This document shows positions 20,857-32,316 of a stretch of DNA of 64,000 nucleotides, piece after piece; position 1 is the stretch's first letter, and each line of letters opens with the position of its first letter. The stretch comes from Harmothoe impar (taxonomy: Eukaryota; Annelida; Polychaeta; Phyllodocida; Polynoidae). Below the pieces are notes generated by a model. The model was not told where the DNA came from and made no database searches. It saw nothing but the letters and a program-made list of their open reading frames with translations. The position numbers and the translations under genes are program-made. The stretch lies in NCBI GenBank assembly GCA_947462335.1, contig OX381704.1, positions 47,806,942 through 47,870,941 on the forward strand. The letters are read 5' to 3'.

Positions 20857-21733
20857 TATAAACTATAGAATATATAAGAGGAAAAGAGTTATCACCTATA
20901 TTATATAACAACAAAAAGCTCACTATATTATCCCTACTATCACAAAGAGACACCAACTGTCATATATTATCAACTTTACTATCAAAAAGGATCAACACAG
21001 ACTACTACAACGACTACTATTATCACTATTACTATTATAATGATTCACAAGAATCACGACTGACACACCGATCATCATAAAGAAATACTGGAAATACAGT
21101 ATTTATCATCAAAAAGCGCACAAGCTTCATCAACTATTATTATTATAACTTATAATCCATCGATACCCATTTCACCACACAAGTAAGTGGCAGGGCGACT
21201 CCATATTATTGCTGCTCCTTTAACAAACTGACACTTCAAATAGAACTATTATCAACATGTCAAAATCCGACATGAAAGGACAGTTTGCGCACTCTTATTA
21301 ACCCCCCCCCCATAGACCAGTGGAAAAGCCTTGTATGCGGGTGGCCACCCACATGCATTGCAGGTGTCAACAACACCAGGAGGATGACCGCAATCTGAGC
21401 CCTGGATGGCGCCACCACTGGAGCGCGCAAACAAAAGCTCCACTTATGGGAGTGTGATAACGACCAACATGGCAGGGTGACATAGCCACCACCCTGTACC
21501 CAGACCAAAGGGTATAAGTTCCCACACATCCCCCCATCTTTCCACAGTCACCCAGTGACCACACCCCTACACACATCGATTCAGTCAGGAGCAGCCCACA
21601 GTTAATTTGGTAGATCCCCGCCAGTACTGCGCACTTACACTCATCCTTCACCAACTATCGACTATCAACTATTACTACTACAAACGATCGACTACTACTA
21701 TTATTACTATCAAATCCCAACAACTCGGGAATC
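20857..21733 (+). other. Pol-env spacer of the LTR element
   Basis: 877 bp with no long frame. It is rich in CTATTATTACTA-type simple sequence, and has a C9 run at about 21302. A pyrimidine-rich stretch ending CTTTCCACAG (AG at 21546-21547) looks like a splice acceptor that could produce a subgenomic env message; no partner donor was proven. Confidence 0.5.
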
Positions 21734-22207
21734 ATGAGGTATACACTCTACCTCCTATTAATCATCACACACATCATTTACACGGCAGCACAACCAATAG
21801 TGAGGCAAAATATCGGCCTCATCTATGAACAGCTGCCGGGACAAATCATCACTGGTCATGACCTACACGAGGTCATACTGGCCATCCCCTACAACATCCC
21901 AATGGCTCCTCGTCCGAAGCCACTCATTTACAACACCATCAGGACTCTTCAATTGACTTCACTAGGACCCCATGACAGCCATGACGCCAAGATGTTACAA
22001 CAAGCTGCTGACCTCGACCGACTACTACAAAACGTAGATGTTAACATTATTAAGACTTTAAAGAACATTGCACACTTCCTCTCGGATCCTATTACTAACA
22101 GGCCAAAGAGAGCTATCCTAGGATTCTTAGGGGAGCTCTTTAATCCATCTTTGGCCTGGCAACTACTAGAGACATGGATTCTATCATCAACGTCATACAT
22201 CATCTAG
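21734..22207 (+). CDS. env: Env-like glycoprotein, N-terminal part (signal peptide to fusion peptide)
   Basis: 157-aa frame. Residues 1-20 are a signal peptide (hydrophobic LYLLLIITHIIYT). Residues 123-126 are a furin-type site RPKR, followed at once by a hydrophobic Gly/Phe-rich segment (AILGFLGELF) typical of a fusion peptide. A short N-terminal subunit, cleavage site and fusion peptide followed by a long C-terminal subunit is the layout of errantivirus Env and baculovirus F-like proteins; that assignment is inference from organisation. The frame stops at 22205-22207. The C-terminal subunit continues in the -1 frame, which is open from 22144, so the change lies within 22144-22204. I saw no classic slippery heptamer there. 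Confidence 0.7.
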   Translation: MRYTLYLLLIITHIIYTAAQPIVRQNIGLIYEQLPGQIITGHDLHEVILAIPYNIPMAPRPKPLIYNTIRTLQLTSLGPHDSHDAKMLQQAADLDRLLQNVDVNIIKTLKNIAHFLSDPITNRPKRAILGFLGELFNPSLAWQLLETWILSSTSYII

Positions 22208-24342
22208 ATGCTAAAATTGGTACACTGGCCGACGTCAATGTTAAAACTGCACAAGGATTACATGACGTCACCCAGCAACACCAGCAGTTTCTAGACACTT
22301 ATATAAAACAACAGGACGTTGTACAGGAATCTCTACTTAATATTACCGAATCCATAGACTCGTGGTCTGATGATTTCTCCACAACCCTAACCTCCATCCA
22401 AGCCGACCAGGATCGTAGGATTACCCAGTCAGCCATCATATCGGCTCAGGTAATTGTCCTAATGACCAGGATCGCCTACCAACAAGGGTTATACAAGGTG
22501 GAAAATTCTCTCAGATTATTGTCCACTGGAATATTAGCACCGGATATGATCCAACCCACAGAACTAGCCCTCAAGCTAGCTACCTTAGACACACAACTCA
22601 AAATTAGGAACCCAGGATCCGAGGTAACCATTATTGACACCGCATATTACTACTCACAACCAGTTGCACTATACACCTATTCCAAAACTCACTTATACAT
22701 TCATATTAACGTTATCATTTCTGCCACAGACGCAGCATTTAACTTATATCAAGTAATTACAACTCATGTCCCCATTAACACCGAAAATACGACAAGTTCT
22801 GGATCTACCCTATTACACACTGACAAAACTTTCCTCGCTGTCAACGAGGCAGAGACATTGTACTTAGAGATGACAAACACAGATCTGCTTACGTGCCAAG
22901 GCTCGATACTGAAAGTATGCGCTAGGACCATGCCTAGAATACGCAGCGACCAGCCAACCTGCCTCATGGCGGCCTTTAAAGGTAACCAGGCAGACATAGC
23001 CAGACTCTGCACATTTCAAGTACACCCTCTGAGACCCATACAAACCCGTGCTATAGCTATTGGTAAAGACAAATATTTAGTAACTACTAACAGGGAGTAC
23101 TACCACGTCATCTGTCAGCACATGACACCAACTACTAAGAAAGCCTCGGCCTACGCAGTTATTGGTGTCCCATGTATGTGCCACTTACAGTTTGACTCAT
23201 TGTACCTTCCAAACACCAAAATTCCTTGTAATGAATCTTCTTCAACACATTTTCTAATGCACGCGGCCAATACACCCATACTACTCGCACTCACAAACAA
23301 TCTCAACATCACAGCATCATCACTACACCACGATCCAATACACATACCACATCTACATACACAAGCTATCATCAAATCTATGACAAACATCAGCAAGTTG
23401 TCATCAGACATTACATTGGACCTGGAACCCTTCACCAGGAATATCCTAATAGAAGCCACCAACGCAGCAGACATCTTAGACCGACCCATCCAGGACACAC
23501 CCATACGAGAGAACATAGCTAGCTTCTTCGCTAGCCCTGTATGGAACTATATAGTACCAGTCACTTGCATTCTAAACGCCGTAGGATTCTTCTACTTATT
23601 ATACGTATCCAAAGGAAAAGCACTATTCGCGACCATCCCAACCGTTAGTGCTCGACCCAACAACATTTCTTGGAAATTTATTAACCCCATCCCCCAGAGT
23701 GAAACCAAAGAAAACCACACTATCAATCTAGATCAATACGTTGTTGCCCATAACATTTTTACCCTAATATTTGTAGCGTTAATCGTATACGCTGTTATCA
23801 AAACCATCTTCAAGTGTAAAAACAAGATTGCACGTCACTTTGGAATGACAAACTCTGGACATAAGACCAATCCTACTATTACTCTCAAAATTTACCAAGG
23901 ACACGTCAATCACACCATCCCACTGCTATCCCTACCCTACGAACGTGACTCTATTGTTAATGAATTCATACCAACCCTGACGGCCATCTCAGCCCTGTCA
24001 TGCCCATACCCACGCATAAACATGACATGGAACGGCCCCATATCATTCAACATCAACGGAAAACAGAAATCATACTATCTACCCAACCACGTCATACTAC
24101 CCCTAGCGGCACGGTTTTCTATCATACCGGCCCTGAAAGACGACACCACCACCACAGGATTAACCCTTAAGACTATGGAAATGACTACATCCCTACATCC
24201 GACTGAAACCCAAGACAGCATTGACATTGACCCCGATGGTGACAACACTATGTCACTTATCAAAAACCCAAAAGACATGACCACTACCGAACTATTGACA
24301 GCCATTGTTATGAAAAAGAGTGAGACAGGAAATGAAACATAA
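22174..24342 (+). CDS. env: Env-like glycoprotein, C-terminal part (heptad region and membrane anchors)
   Basis: 722-aa frame beginning at an ATG in the overlap with the previous entry. The first ~80 residues look like a heptad-repeat coiled coil, as expected just after a fusion peptide. A Cys-containing ectodomain follows. There are two hydrophobic segments, near residues 450-480 (VPVTCILNAVGFFYLLYV) and 527-546 (IFTLIFVALIVYAVIKTIF). The remaining C-terminal ~175 residues have no recognised family. The protein probably anchors in membranes and could allow cell entry in a retrovirus-like cycle. Whether the two env frames are joined by splicing, frameshifting or not at all is unknown. Confidence 0.7.
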   Translation: MDSIINVIHHLDAKIGTLADVNVKTAQGLHDVTQQHQQFLDTYIKQQDVVQESLLNITESIDSWSDDFSTTLTSIQADQDRRITQSAIISAQVIVLMTRIAYQQGLYKVENSLRLLSTGILAPDMIQPTELALKLATLDTQLKIRNPGSEVTIIDTAYYYSQPVALYTYSKTHLYIHINVIISATDAAFNLYQVITTHVPINTENTTSSGSTLLHTDKTFLAVNEAETLYLEMTNTDLLTCQGSILKVCARTMPRIRSDQPTCLMAAFKGNQADIARLCTFQVHPLRPIQTRAIAIGKDKYLVTTNREYYHVICQHMTPTTKKASAYAVIGVPCMCHLQFDSLYLPNTKIPCNESSSTHFLMHAANTPILLALTNNLNITASSLHHDPIHIPHLHTQAIIKSMTNISKLSSDITLDLEPFTRNILIEATNAADILDRPIQDTPIRENIASFFASPVWNYIVPVTCILNAVGFFYLLYVSKGKALFATIPTVSARPNNISWKFINPIPQSETKENHTINLDQYVVAHNIFTLIFVALIVYAVIKTIFKCKNKIARHFGMTNSGHKTNPTITLKIYQGHVNHTIPLLSLPYERDSIVNEFIPTLTAISALSCPYPRINMTWNGPISFNINGKQKSYYLPNHVILPLAARFSIIPALKDDTTTTGLTLKTMEMTTSLHPTETQDSIDIDPDGDNTMSLIKNPKDMTTTELLTAIVMKKSETGNET

Positions 24343-24980
24343 AAATTTATTATAGAAGGTGATAACTCAGAGCGAACTTCCTCCATTGCCCCTCGACATT
24401 GAGAATGAATATCAAAGATCAAGTATTGCCAAAGATTGGGGCTAAACAAAATACACTGCTCAAAACCTATGGTTATACATGTACTATCATACCATACTAA
24501 GTATTACACATGGCCTATGTAAACGCTTAGTACATCTATATTATTATTGAAATGAATTTCTTACAGCTTCCTATTGTATGAATTGATTGTATTATAAACT
24601 AGGACGGAAGCGCGACATATAGAAACAGTACGTCACATTACATTTACCACCGTACCACGACTTGTATCATGTAAATAATTGGTAAGGTTAAAAGCTTCCA
24701 AAAATGTATAATCATATAAATAGAACGGAAGCGAGACATATAGTACCAGTACGTTACCATTGAAATATCATTAATTTACCACTGCATAACATGTATGTAC
24801 AAAACACCGTATAAACCTAGAAAATGTGATTAAGAACCTAGTCATAGTCAAATGTATAAGATAGATAGATACAAAAATCATAAAATACAAAAAAAAAATG
24901 TTCATACAAATACTTTTGAAGCGTGACATTACTCTTCCTCTACTACTTCGCGGCCTGCACGAGGGCGTGCAGGAGTTGTA
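24343..24980 (+). other. 3' non-coding region of the LTR element
   Basis: Contains two copies of a roughly 40-bp direct repeat (about 24601-24645 and 24720-24765) sharing ACGGAAGCG(C/A)GACATATAG and CAGTACGT. A shorter echo, GAAGCGTGACATTAC, lies near 24918. The position between env and the polypurine tract suggests a cis-acting RNA element such as an export or packaging signal, but this is speculation. Confidence 0.5.
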
Positions 24981-24991
24981 TTGGGGGGTGC
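24981..24991 (+). promoter_or_regulatory. Polypurine tract
   Basis: TTGGGGGGTGC abuts the 3' LTR and is the likely plus-strand primer. It is short but correctly placed. Confidence 0.65.
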
Positions 24992-25849
24992 TGTCACGCC
25001 ACAAAACCCCTTATTATACCTTCATCAATTGTATTACGTCATATTACGTCATAATTATGATTTATGATTATTAATATTCATATTTATTATTATTTGTAAT
25101 ACGCACAATACTTTATACATATTTTCAATCCATATGTCCATCAAAGTACACCTAGACGTCAGACATACCTATTTCTCACTAAGCCAAGCCAAACTAACCC
25201 CCATGCATAACTAATCCATAGATCACAAGCAGACCCTTATCCCATGGACAATAGGTAACGGTCAGCCCCTCCAGACGACAAGGCACTGACCGGTCACCTA
25301 TACACAAAACAAATGAACTATATGTTGACCCCAAGGATTAACTGTCAACACATAAAACAATGCTATAAAGCTGGACACCCTTAATCAGTGTGGCACCGCC
25401 AAAGCCACTTGAGCCGGCTGGAGGCCACCTGGAGGCAGGCGACAAAGCCCCCATGTGTGCATGCTACTTATTATGTAATCCATTACCCATAATGCACTGG
25501 ACCCAGGCTCCCCACCCGCGGTCCAGCGCACACCACATGTTAAAGCCATGAATATATAATTATCCAATCAAATGTCAAATGTATATTATCCAATGAAAAC
25601 CACTGTTACATCCACTTCCGGTCACATGGGCTCCTCCTCTACCTGCCGGGCATCTGTACTTAAGCCCCGGGCAGCTAGAGGGAAATCAGTAACCATCTCA
25701 GTAACCACCGACTTACCATCTATACTGAGCCCTAGTGACTGGTACTCTGATATTAATATTATTATTAATAAAAGATACCAAGTATTGAAACTGACGTCTC
25801 ACCTCATCTTTACGCCCTCATTGATGTGGAAGGGTTTTCCCTAGCCACA
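24992..25849 (+). repeat. 3' long terminal repeat
   Basis: 858 bp. By eye it is identical to the 5' LTR except for having two rather than three TTACGTCATA units. Its AATAAA is at 25767-25772. Confidence 0.95.
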
Positions 25850-26450
<601 letters not shown>

Positions 26451-27500
26451 CCCCACAGGCCACTCATGGACGGTTTACACTACGGTGACAGGGAAGTGGA
26501 TATAAATGCACATTTAAGGTGCATGAGTGAGCACCTAGGGCAAGGGGTATATAACAATGACCTGACCTCTTCTACTGAACTTTGGATAAATCCCAGCCAA
26601 GCATGAAGGCTCACTTATAAGTTTGCAGGAAATTCTGCATAGCTAAAACAGGTCATTGGGACATAATTACAGTGAATGTGAGAAGTGAATGTGAGAAGAG
26701 AATCCCTCACATATACGTAGGGCCCCAGACGGGTAAATTCGACAAGGCAACAAGCCCCTGTTTTAAGCCTTATGGACAAGGGACAGGGACATCCCTGGGG
26801 TTGGCGACAAGGGACAACCCTGCTTCTTTACCCTGACATGGGACTAGATGCGTTTCTTAGGATCGACAAGTGACATAGCTACCCCCTGCCTGGGGCCCTA
26901 TAGGCCTACGTATAGGAGTTAATTGAGGCTACAATTAAGTGTCTCCTTGGGGTGACATGAGTTAGATATAATAACAAAACATAGTTGGAGTGGTTTTGGC
27001 ATTTAAAGAGCCTATAGTTAGAATGAGAATAAATCTATTCTCTTTATCCCTTCAAGGAGTACCCTGCAAAGCCACAATATTCATATGCGGGCACCTTGAC
27101 CATTGTTCAAGGTGCCCTATGACTGAGTAGCCTCAAAAATAAGTGCAATGATGTTCTTAAATGTTCCAATTCAATTCTAAGGACTGCACCTCAATATTAG
27201 ACCCCCTGAGTGGGATGAGGGACTGGAGTGGAGTTAAGAGGAACTTATGGCTCAAGTGCCCCCCTCTTCCATATATAACTTCCTGGACTAAAATCAGTAA
27301 CGATATTTTTCCAGCTATGAGCAATACTCTATACTATAGTATAACCCAGCAACATGGCTATAAAAGCACACGGAGCTACGATCCATTTTACCCTAACAAC
27401 TATGATCCACAATATATCCTAATGGCCCTATGATCCATACTATAACCTTTAGATCAAAGAGCTGTCAACATTCGCGCCATCAACTGCCAAGGTCACGTGA
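26451..27500. other. Intergenic sequence upstream of the PLC-beta gene
   Basis: No recognisable gene. A perfect 11-bp-arm hairpin lies at 27089-27117 (separate entry). Repeat-like GGGACAAGGGACAACCCTG text occurs near 26760-26870. Confidence 0.4.
27089..27117. repeat. Hairpin GGGCACCTTGA / TCAAGGTGCCC
   Basis: Perfect 11-bp arms around a 7-nt loop. A similar hairpin (TTGAGCATGGTTCAAGGTGC) lies at the right end of the fold-back element near 10608-10633, so it is probably a shared transposon terminus. Confidence 0.7.
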
Positions 27501-28234
27501 TCTTGGGCCGTGACCATTCTCTATTCACACGGAGGGGTGGCTGGTGGTGTGGGGCTGGCCGATTCCCCACCTCGACGCCAATGGGTCTGTTCCGTTTTTG
27601 CCGCCGTAGTCAAGGCAGGCAGGCAGAGAGGCAGACAGCCGGGCAAGCAGGCAGGCAGCGGCAGATCTGGCGGGTCTACCGCCACAAGCAGCCTCCAGGA
27701 GATAGATAGAACACTCTCCATCTGTTCCCGCGGGGATCCAGCCAGCAGGCCAGCCAGCTAGCTAGTGACCGGCCCGGGACAGAGCACTTATAATCTTACA
27801 AATACCAGGTGTACTGTGCATCCACCACTAGTTGCCCCTCCTCTAGAAGAACAAGCTCGTTGAGAAGTCAATTAGTACTAGTAGCTGTTGAGCGTGGTTT
27901 GTTGGAATGCATGTTCCGTATGGACCGTAGTTGCAGTACAGGCGGCATGCATCATATCAGCACAGCTGCAGTAGGCCGTCTGCCATAGGTAGCGGCAGCA
28001 GCAGCAGAACTAGCAGCAGCAGCAGCAGCAGCAGCGGCAGCAGTGTAGTAGTTGTGCGGCGCGGCAGTAGCTGCCTGCTGCCCTGCCCCAACACCTTGTT
28101 GGCTGAGGTGAGGCGGGCACGGGCTGACTGCAGGGAGGATCGGGCGGAGAGTGAACGGCGGCGGCGGTAGGAGCGGCGGAGAGCGGCGTCGGCGTCCACA
28201 GAGGGAAGGCCGCGACCACTAACTACCTTCAGTC
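27501..28234 (+). promoter_or_regulatory. GC-rich promoter and 5' UTR of the PLC-beta gene
   Basis: Base composition shifts to GC-rich with many CpG, no evident TATA box, a GCAGGCAGGCAG-type repeat near 27617-27660, a CAG/CGG microsatellite (27990-28170) and an untranslated leader running into the ATG at 28235. The transcription start was not located. Confidence 0.6.
27988..28045. repeat. CAG trinucleotide repeat
   Basis: GCAGCAGCAG tract with interruptions in the presumed 5' UTR or promoter of the PLC-beta gene; a shorter CGG run follows at about 28157-28168. Confidence 0.8.
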
Positions 28235-28333
28235 ATGGCGGGAGCTAAGCCGGGCGTTCACGTCGTCCAACTCAAGGCCATCAATGTGCCCGAATCACTC
28301 ATCAGGGGCAACAAGTTCATCAAATGGGACGAC
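28235..28333 (+). CDS. PLCB1-like: Phospholipase C-beta, first coding exon
   Basis: ATG at 28235 opens 33 codons ending at a perfect donor GTAAGT (28334-28339), phase 0. The peptide starts MAGAKPGVHVVQLKAINVPE and ends NKFIKWDD, closely matching the N-terminus of animal PLC-beta enzymes (PLCB1 group), which begins the PH domain and has a splice site after the KWDD motif. PLC-beta hydrolyses PIP2 to IP3 and diacylglycerol downstream of Gq-coupled receptors at the plasma membrane. The remaining exons were not found in the following ~35 kb, so intron 1 is very long here, as it is in vertebrate PLCB1. Confidence 0.9.
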
Positions 28334-30443
28334 GTAAGTACCTCCATTTCCCATTGCTGTTTATTTCAGCTATTATCATAATTTCACAGGGTCAACATCC
28401 TCTGGGACAATCTGGAGCTCCACCCATGGAGCCTGGACCATGGAGTGCGTTTGAGCGAATGTCGTCTGCGCTACATAACCTACATGTACTACTCATTCTA
28501 CAGGCGGGAAGTTGGGAGGGAACGACTCACGAGTTGACGGGCTCTCCAACGGTGTTTGTGTTTTCATCTTTTTCCTACTCACTCCCGGGAATAGCTGGTT
28601 GGGGAGGGGCAGGTAGGCTTACCGTGGAATGGGGCATGGTACTCCCATGTAGCAGAGGAGGCCAGGTGAAGGGGAGGCGGCAGGAGGTGTAGGGTGGGCC
28701 GCTACTGCTGTACACGCCCTCTTCAGGCAACTCCCGGCAACACCTCAGCAGCCTCCTCCACAGGCAGGCCGCCCCGACCTTGTAATATGACAGATGCTTC
28801 AGTCGGCACTCCAAACCAAAGCCAGGGGTTAGCCACCCCACCCCAGCACGTCCCATTAACCAGAGTAGCACAATAAATACACAGCGCTGCTTGATGGCAT
28901 AAAAACAACACCTACAAACCAGAGATGAATAGGTTCTCTTTTTGATTTGCAACATCTCCATAGAACGCCAGCTGCACTGCAGTGAAATATACTCTCCTGC
29001 AGCCTGTATTCAAGGCAGCAGGAGGGGAGTTATGGCGTCTCTGCCGCTGGCGACCTGCAGTTATTACCTTCTGTATAGTATCGATAGTGCCCTGGAGGCA
29101 CAGTTTTGGCGGGAAAGCACCCCTTAGAGTATTGGGGTGGTGAGTAGGATTTGTATGTAGGTAAGGAGGCCAGGTATTTGCATCTTTCCCACTCCCTGGT
29201 GCAGGAGGTGCCAGCTGCCGCTGTTGAAACACCTGTTGGAGTGAGGGGTGTGGAGGGGGTACTCCAGATCAGGATCGCTTCCCCATTTTCTTTCATAATA
29301 TGAGAGGATACAGAAACATGGCTAATCTGGGTACCAGAGGAGAGGGGGTCATATGCTACATCAACTGTGGGTTAGGTCCCAACAAGGCAGGTCCATACTG
29401 TATCTCTCTGGTACGCCCATCCGTGCCACAGAGTGTTCTGCTGGGGGATGTAGTCTTAAATCGAGGTGAGATAACGGTGTGTGTGTGTATGTCAGGGGGG
29501 GGGGGCAGGGGTATAAGTGGGGAACCTGGGTGTCCCTGTCCCTGCTCCTGCTCCTCCTACAGCGCGGGCTGCTCCCTCTGCTGAGAGCAGCTCGCCGCTC
29601 TCCAAAGGCCACGATCAGCCCGCACTAGGCTGCAGATGACGATACTAATGGGATGCGGGCCTGCATTGGGAGAGGGTGCAGGGAGGGAGGAGGGGGTGAT
29701 GCAGGGTGGCACCGGCATGCTCCTCCGGGCTCTGCCTACCTGTCTGTATGTCTGCCTGTACACTCCCTCCCCACCCTGTGCCACTAATGGGCGTGCCTGT
29801 CACACACCCCTCAGCACAGCAAATGTATATGCAAGGGAAAAAAGAAAATTAGAATTATAGCTCAGCACTTGAGCAGCTCACCGAAGTGACCTGATGTGGA
29901 GGCAGCAGGCATGCATGCTCATTATCTGCTCAGTCCGACCTTAATCAGTTAATCACCATTGATGTAAACAATAACAGTTTTCTTCAGGCATTACTAATGG
30001 TGTTTTATCAATCAGATTACTGTGGAGGAATTGTGACGTAAAATCAATGAGTAAAGTGTGGCTAGTCTAAACATGTCCTTAGGGAGTTTCACACCCAATC
30101 TACAAGGAGTGAGGTGGTGGTGAAGGGGAGGGGGGGGGGGGGTTAGTGACTAATGTTCTCTCTTGACAGATGAGTAGCAGATTGTATGGTATGTTTATCA
30201 GTAGACCTAGATAATACATGTATAGACTTGTGTGTTTTTCCTTATGACTCCATGCAGTCACCTGGGTACATGTACATACTGCAGGTGACATATATGCAGC
30301 ACTGTGTATGGGAGACCTATGTTTAACATCGATATCCCGTACGTAGTTTAATAGGTTGTGTTATGCAAGGTCCGTCGTGTCAGTTTGTTTCAATATGTAG
30401 AACCCGCACCCTGTGTGTCATATGATGTATATAACCTCCCCTA
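28334..30443 (+). other. Start of PLC-beta intron 1
   Basis: GC-moderate sequence with short homopolymer runs (G10 near 29496) and no second exon recognised. Short open frames lack family motifs. Confidence 0.5.
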
Positions 30444-30445
30444 TA

Positions 30446-30625
30446 CAGTCAACTCCCTCTAATGTGGCCACCCTTGGGACTATGAAAAAGTGGCCGCTTT
30501 GGTGGGGTGGCTGCATTAGAGGGGGTCATTTTCTGTACATTGTAGTATGTCTGGGACTATGCAAAGTGTCTGCATTAGAGGGGTTGGCTGCACTGGAGGG
30601 GTGGCCGCTAAGAGGGAGTTGACTG
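30446..30625. mobile_element. 180-bp Tc1/mariner- or pogo-type MITE
   Basis: Ends CAGTCAACTCCCTCTAA and the near-complement TAAGAGGGAGTTGACTG, flanked by TA (30444-30445 and 30626-30627). Internally it repeats GTGGCTGCATTAGAGGGG-like blocks in both orientations. A related left end is at about 35811-35850. No coding capacity. Confidence 0.85.
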
Positions 30626-30857
30626 TATACACTCTAAGAACAGTGTGTTGTGGGAACATGCTTTAAGAGTAACACACATAAATTTGCAACACACTTTGAG
30701 ATTTTACACACTTATGAATTGTAACACACTTTTTGTCAACTCACTTACCTGCTTACACACTTGAGGTCATAGAGGTGTGTATCATATACAAAAGGGGGCA
30801 GCAGCAGTAAAGGTCTATCATGTACCTATGCTACATTCTTACAGCCATATAGTAGCT

Positions 30858-30932
30858 GTCGCAGTGGCTCAGTGGACTAGTCTTTGGACTGAGAACTTGA
30901 AGATCCCCGGCTCGATTCCCTATGGGGCTGAC
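30858..30932 (+). ncRNA. tRNA-like Pol III promoter module (SINE head)
   Basis: Box A TGGCTCAGTGG (30865-30875) fits the tRNA consensus, and box B GGCTCGATTCC (30909-30919) has one mismatch. No good acceptor stem closes around it, so it is more likely a tRNA-derived SINE head or relic than a working tRNA. Confidence 0.6.
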
Positions 30933-31555
30933 CGTCAAATGGAAATGTTTATTTTCTAAGAAGGACCATAATATTTTAGCCCCCCCCCTCAAGAAGTGTC
31001 AAATTTCTCTTCCCCTGAGGAGGGGTTGAACTGTTTTACAACCCGCTCCCCAACCAATCCCCTCTACTACAATGAAAGATATGACACCTATTTACTTTGC
31101 AATGAGATACATACAAAAACTGTATTATTTGAAGCTCATTGAATGAGCAAACTCACTCGATCCATATTGGAAATAGATGGGAAGTTTATTCTCTTCAACT
31201 ATACACACATGCTCTTTGCATGTACCAAATAACCATCCCATATAAGACCTCATTAGAGGTTCTGCAAGGCTGTAAAAGCATGGCTTATTAATAGCTGATT
31301 AACTATTGTCTTTATAATAGATATAAAGCCCTGCAGATTATTAGTCAGTGCATTGGCATCCCTCAATAAGGGCGGTCTTTGTATTGTCTAAGAACCACTT
31401 CCTGTCATAACATATCAATACCCAAGGGTAAGTTATATAGCTTACTGGTAACTGGTAAGAAGTTGTGTGATCTTTGAGAATACTTTGTGTCTCTTCACTG
31501 TTGTGTGTTCTGGTACCTATTTGAGTGGGGAATACACCATGATTGTACAAGGAGA

Positions 31556-31625
31556 TTTGGTGGCCTACTGAGCAAGTGGCTGGACAAGTGTGTGAGAGGT
31601 CCTGGGTTCGATCCCCAGAGAAGAC
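31556..31625 (+). ncRNA. tRNA-like module, second copy
   Basis: Box B GGTTCGATCC (31605-31614) is intact with a C-rich T-stem. The A-box candidate TGGCCTACTGAG is degenerate. Flanking text translates to typical SINE read-through on the minus strand. Likely a SINE relic. Confidence 0.5.
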
Positions 31626-32240
31626 CTGGCACCAAATCTTCCCAAGTGAAACAAGTTGTCTTGACAGGAGTCGCGTCTGAAAGTGTCGGTAGACAGACTG
31701 CGGTGAACCTTCGGTGTCCTGGTCTCCCATGAGACTTGCACCGATCCGCTTCAACCCGTAGAAGCATAATACACTTGCAACTGGTAAAGATATAGCAGAT
31801 ATCAGTGTTGACGAAGGTGGTCCTAGCCGGGAGGGGAAAAGGCTACAATGGACCACTGGAGACTCTGAGAAAAGGTTGTGAGAGCAGCCATCCCACGCTA
31901 TATGACAGTGGTACGGTCATGGCACATTGCGCCACAGTCACCAGTTGGTTATCAGGTGTGTCAGTTTCGCCAGGGTCATGAGCTAGGATGTGTTCAAAGT
32001 GGTTGACTATGATTTGTTCACTGTCAACGCAAAGTCAGTTTTGATATAATACTTCTATTCCCACTTTTCTATATATTATGAGCGGTTCAATAAACACTTT
32101 TCCTTGATATAAGAAGCATTTAAAAGTGATACGCACAGTATGAACATGAATAGACCTGACAAGAAATTAAATAAATCTATACTAATTTAACTCTTAACCC
32201 ATATAGAAAGTAATCATACTTGATATTGAAAAAACACTAA

Positions 32241-32316
32241 TTGTCAAGGGATTCGAACCTGCATGGATAGGACTCATGTGCCAGCCCCTAGACCACTCAG
32301 CCACGGCACCTGACAC
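32241..32316 (-). ncRNA. tRNA-like module, third copy (Leu/Ser-like)
   Basis: On the minus strand, box A TGGCTGAGTGG (32293-32303) and box B GGTTCGAATCC (32249-32259) are both perfect. TGTCAGG and CTTGACA can form a 7-bp acceptor-like stem with one G-T pair, but the middle does not fold into a clean cloverleaf. Best read as a tRNA-derived SINE head. Confidence 0.6.

Larger units (their letters stand above)
13678..25849 (+). mobile_element. Env-bearing Ty3/gypsy-class LTR retrotransposon, 12.17 kb
   Basis: Full-length element bounded by two direct LTRs (868 and 858 bp) starting TGTCACG and ending GCCACA. Internal order is primer-binding site, gag, protease, reverse transcriptase/RNase H/integrase, env-like gene, polypurine tract. 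RT before integrase, a YLDD catalytic motif and a D,D,35,E integrase place it in the Ty3/gypsy (Metaviridae-like) group, and the env-like gene gives errantivirus-like architecture. The LTRs differ visibly only by one 10-bp repeat unit, so the insertion is very recent. No target-site duplication is seen (left flank ..CCTGC, right flank CTATA..). The three frame changes described below may be recoding sites or may show that the copy is defective. Confidence 0.95.

Noticed and set aside
31341..31856. 171-codon minus-strand frame
   Set aside because: It runs through a tRNA-like SINE module and the fold-back element; the peptide looks like repeat read-through, not a gene.
32241..32316. Functional tRNA gene
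   Set aside because: A and B boxes are perfect, but no clean cloverleaf with anticodon arm could be drawn and it sits inside a repeat element, so it is annotated as tRNA-like only.
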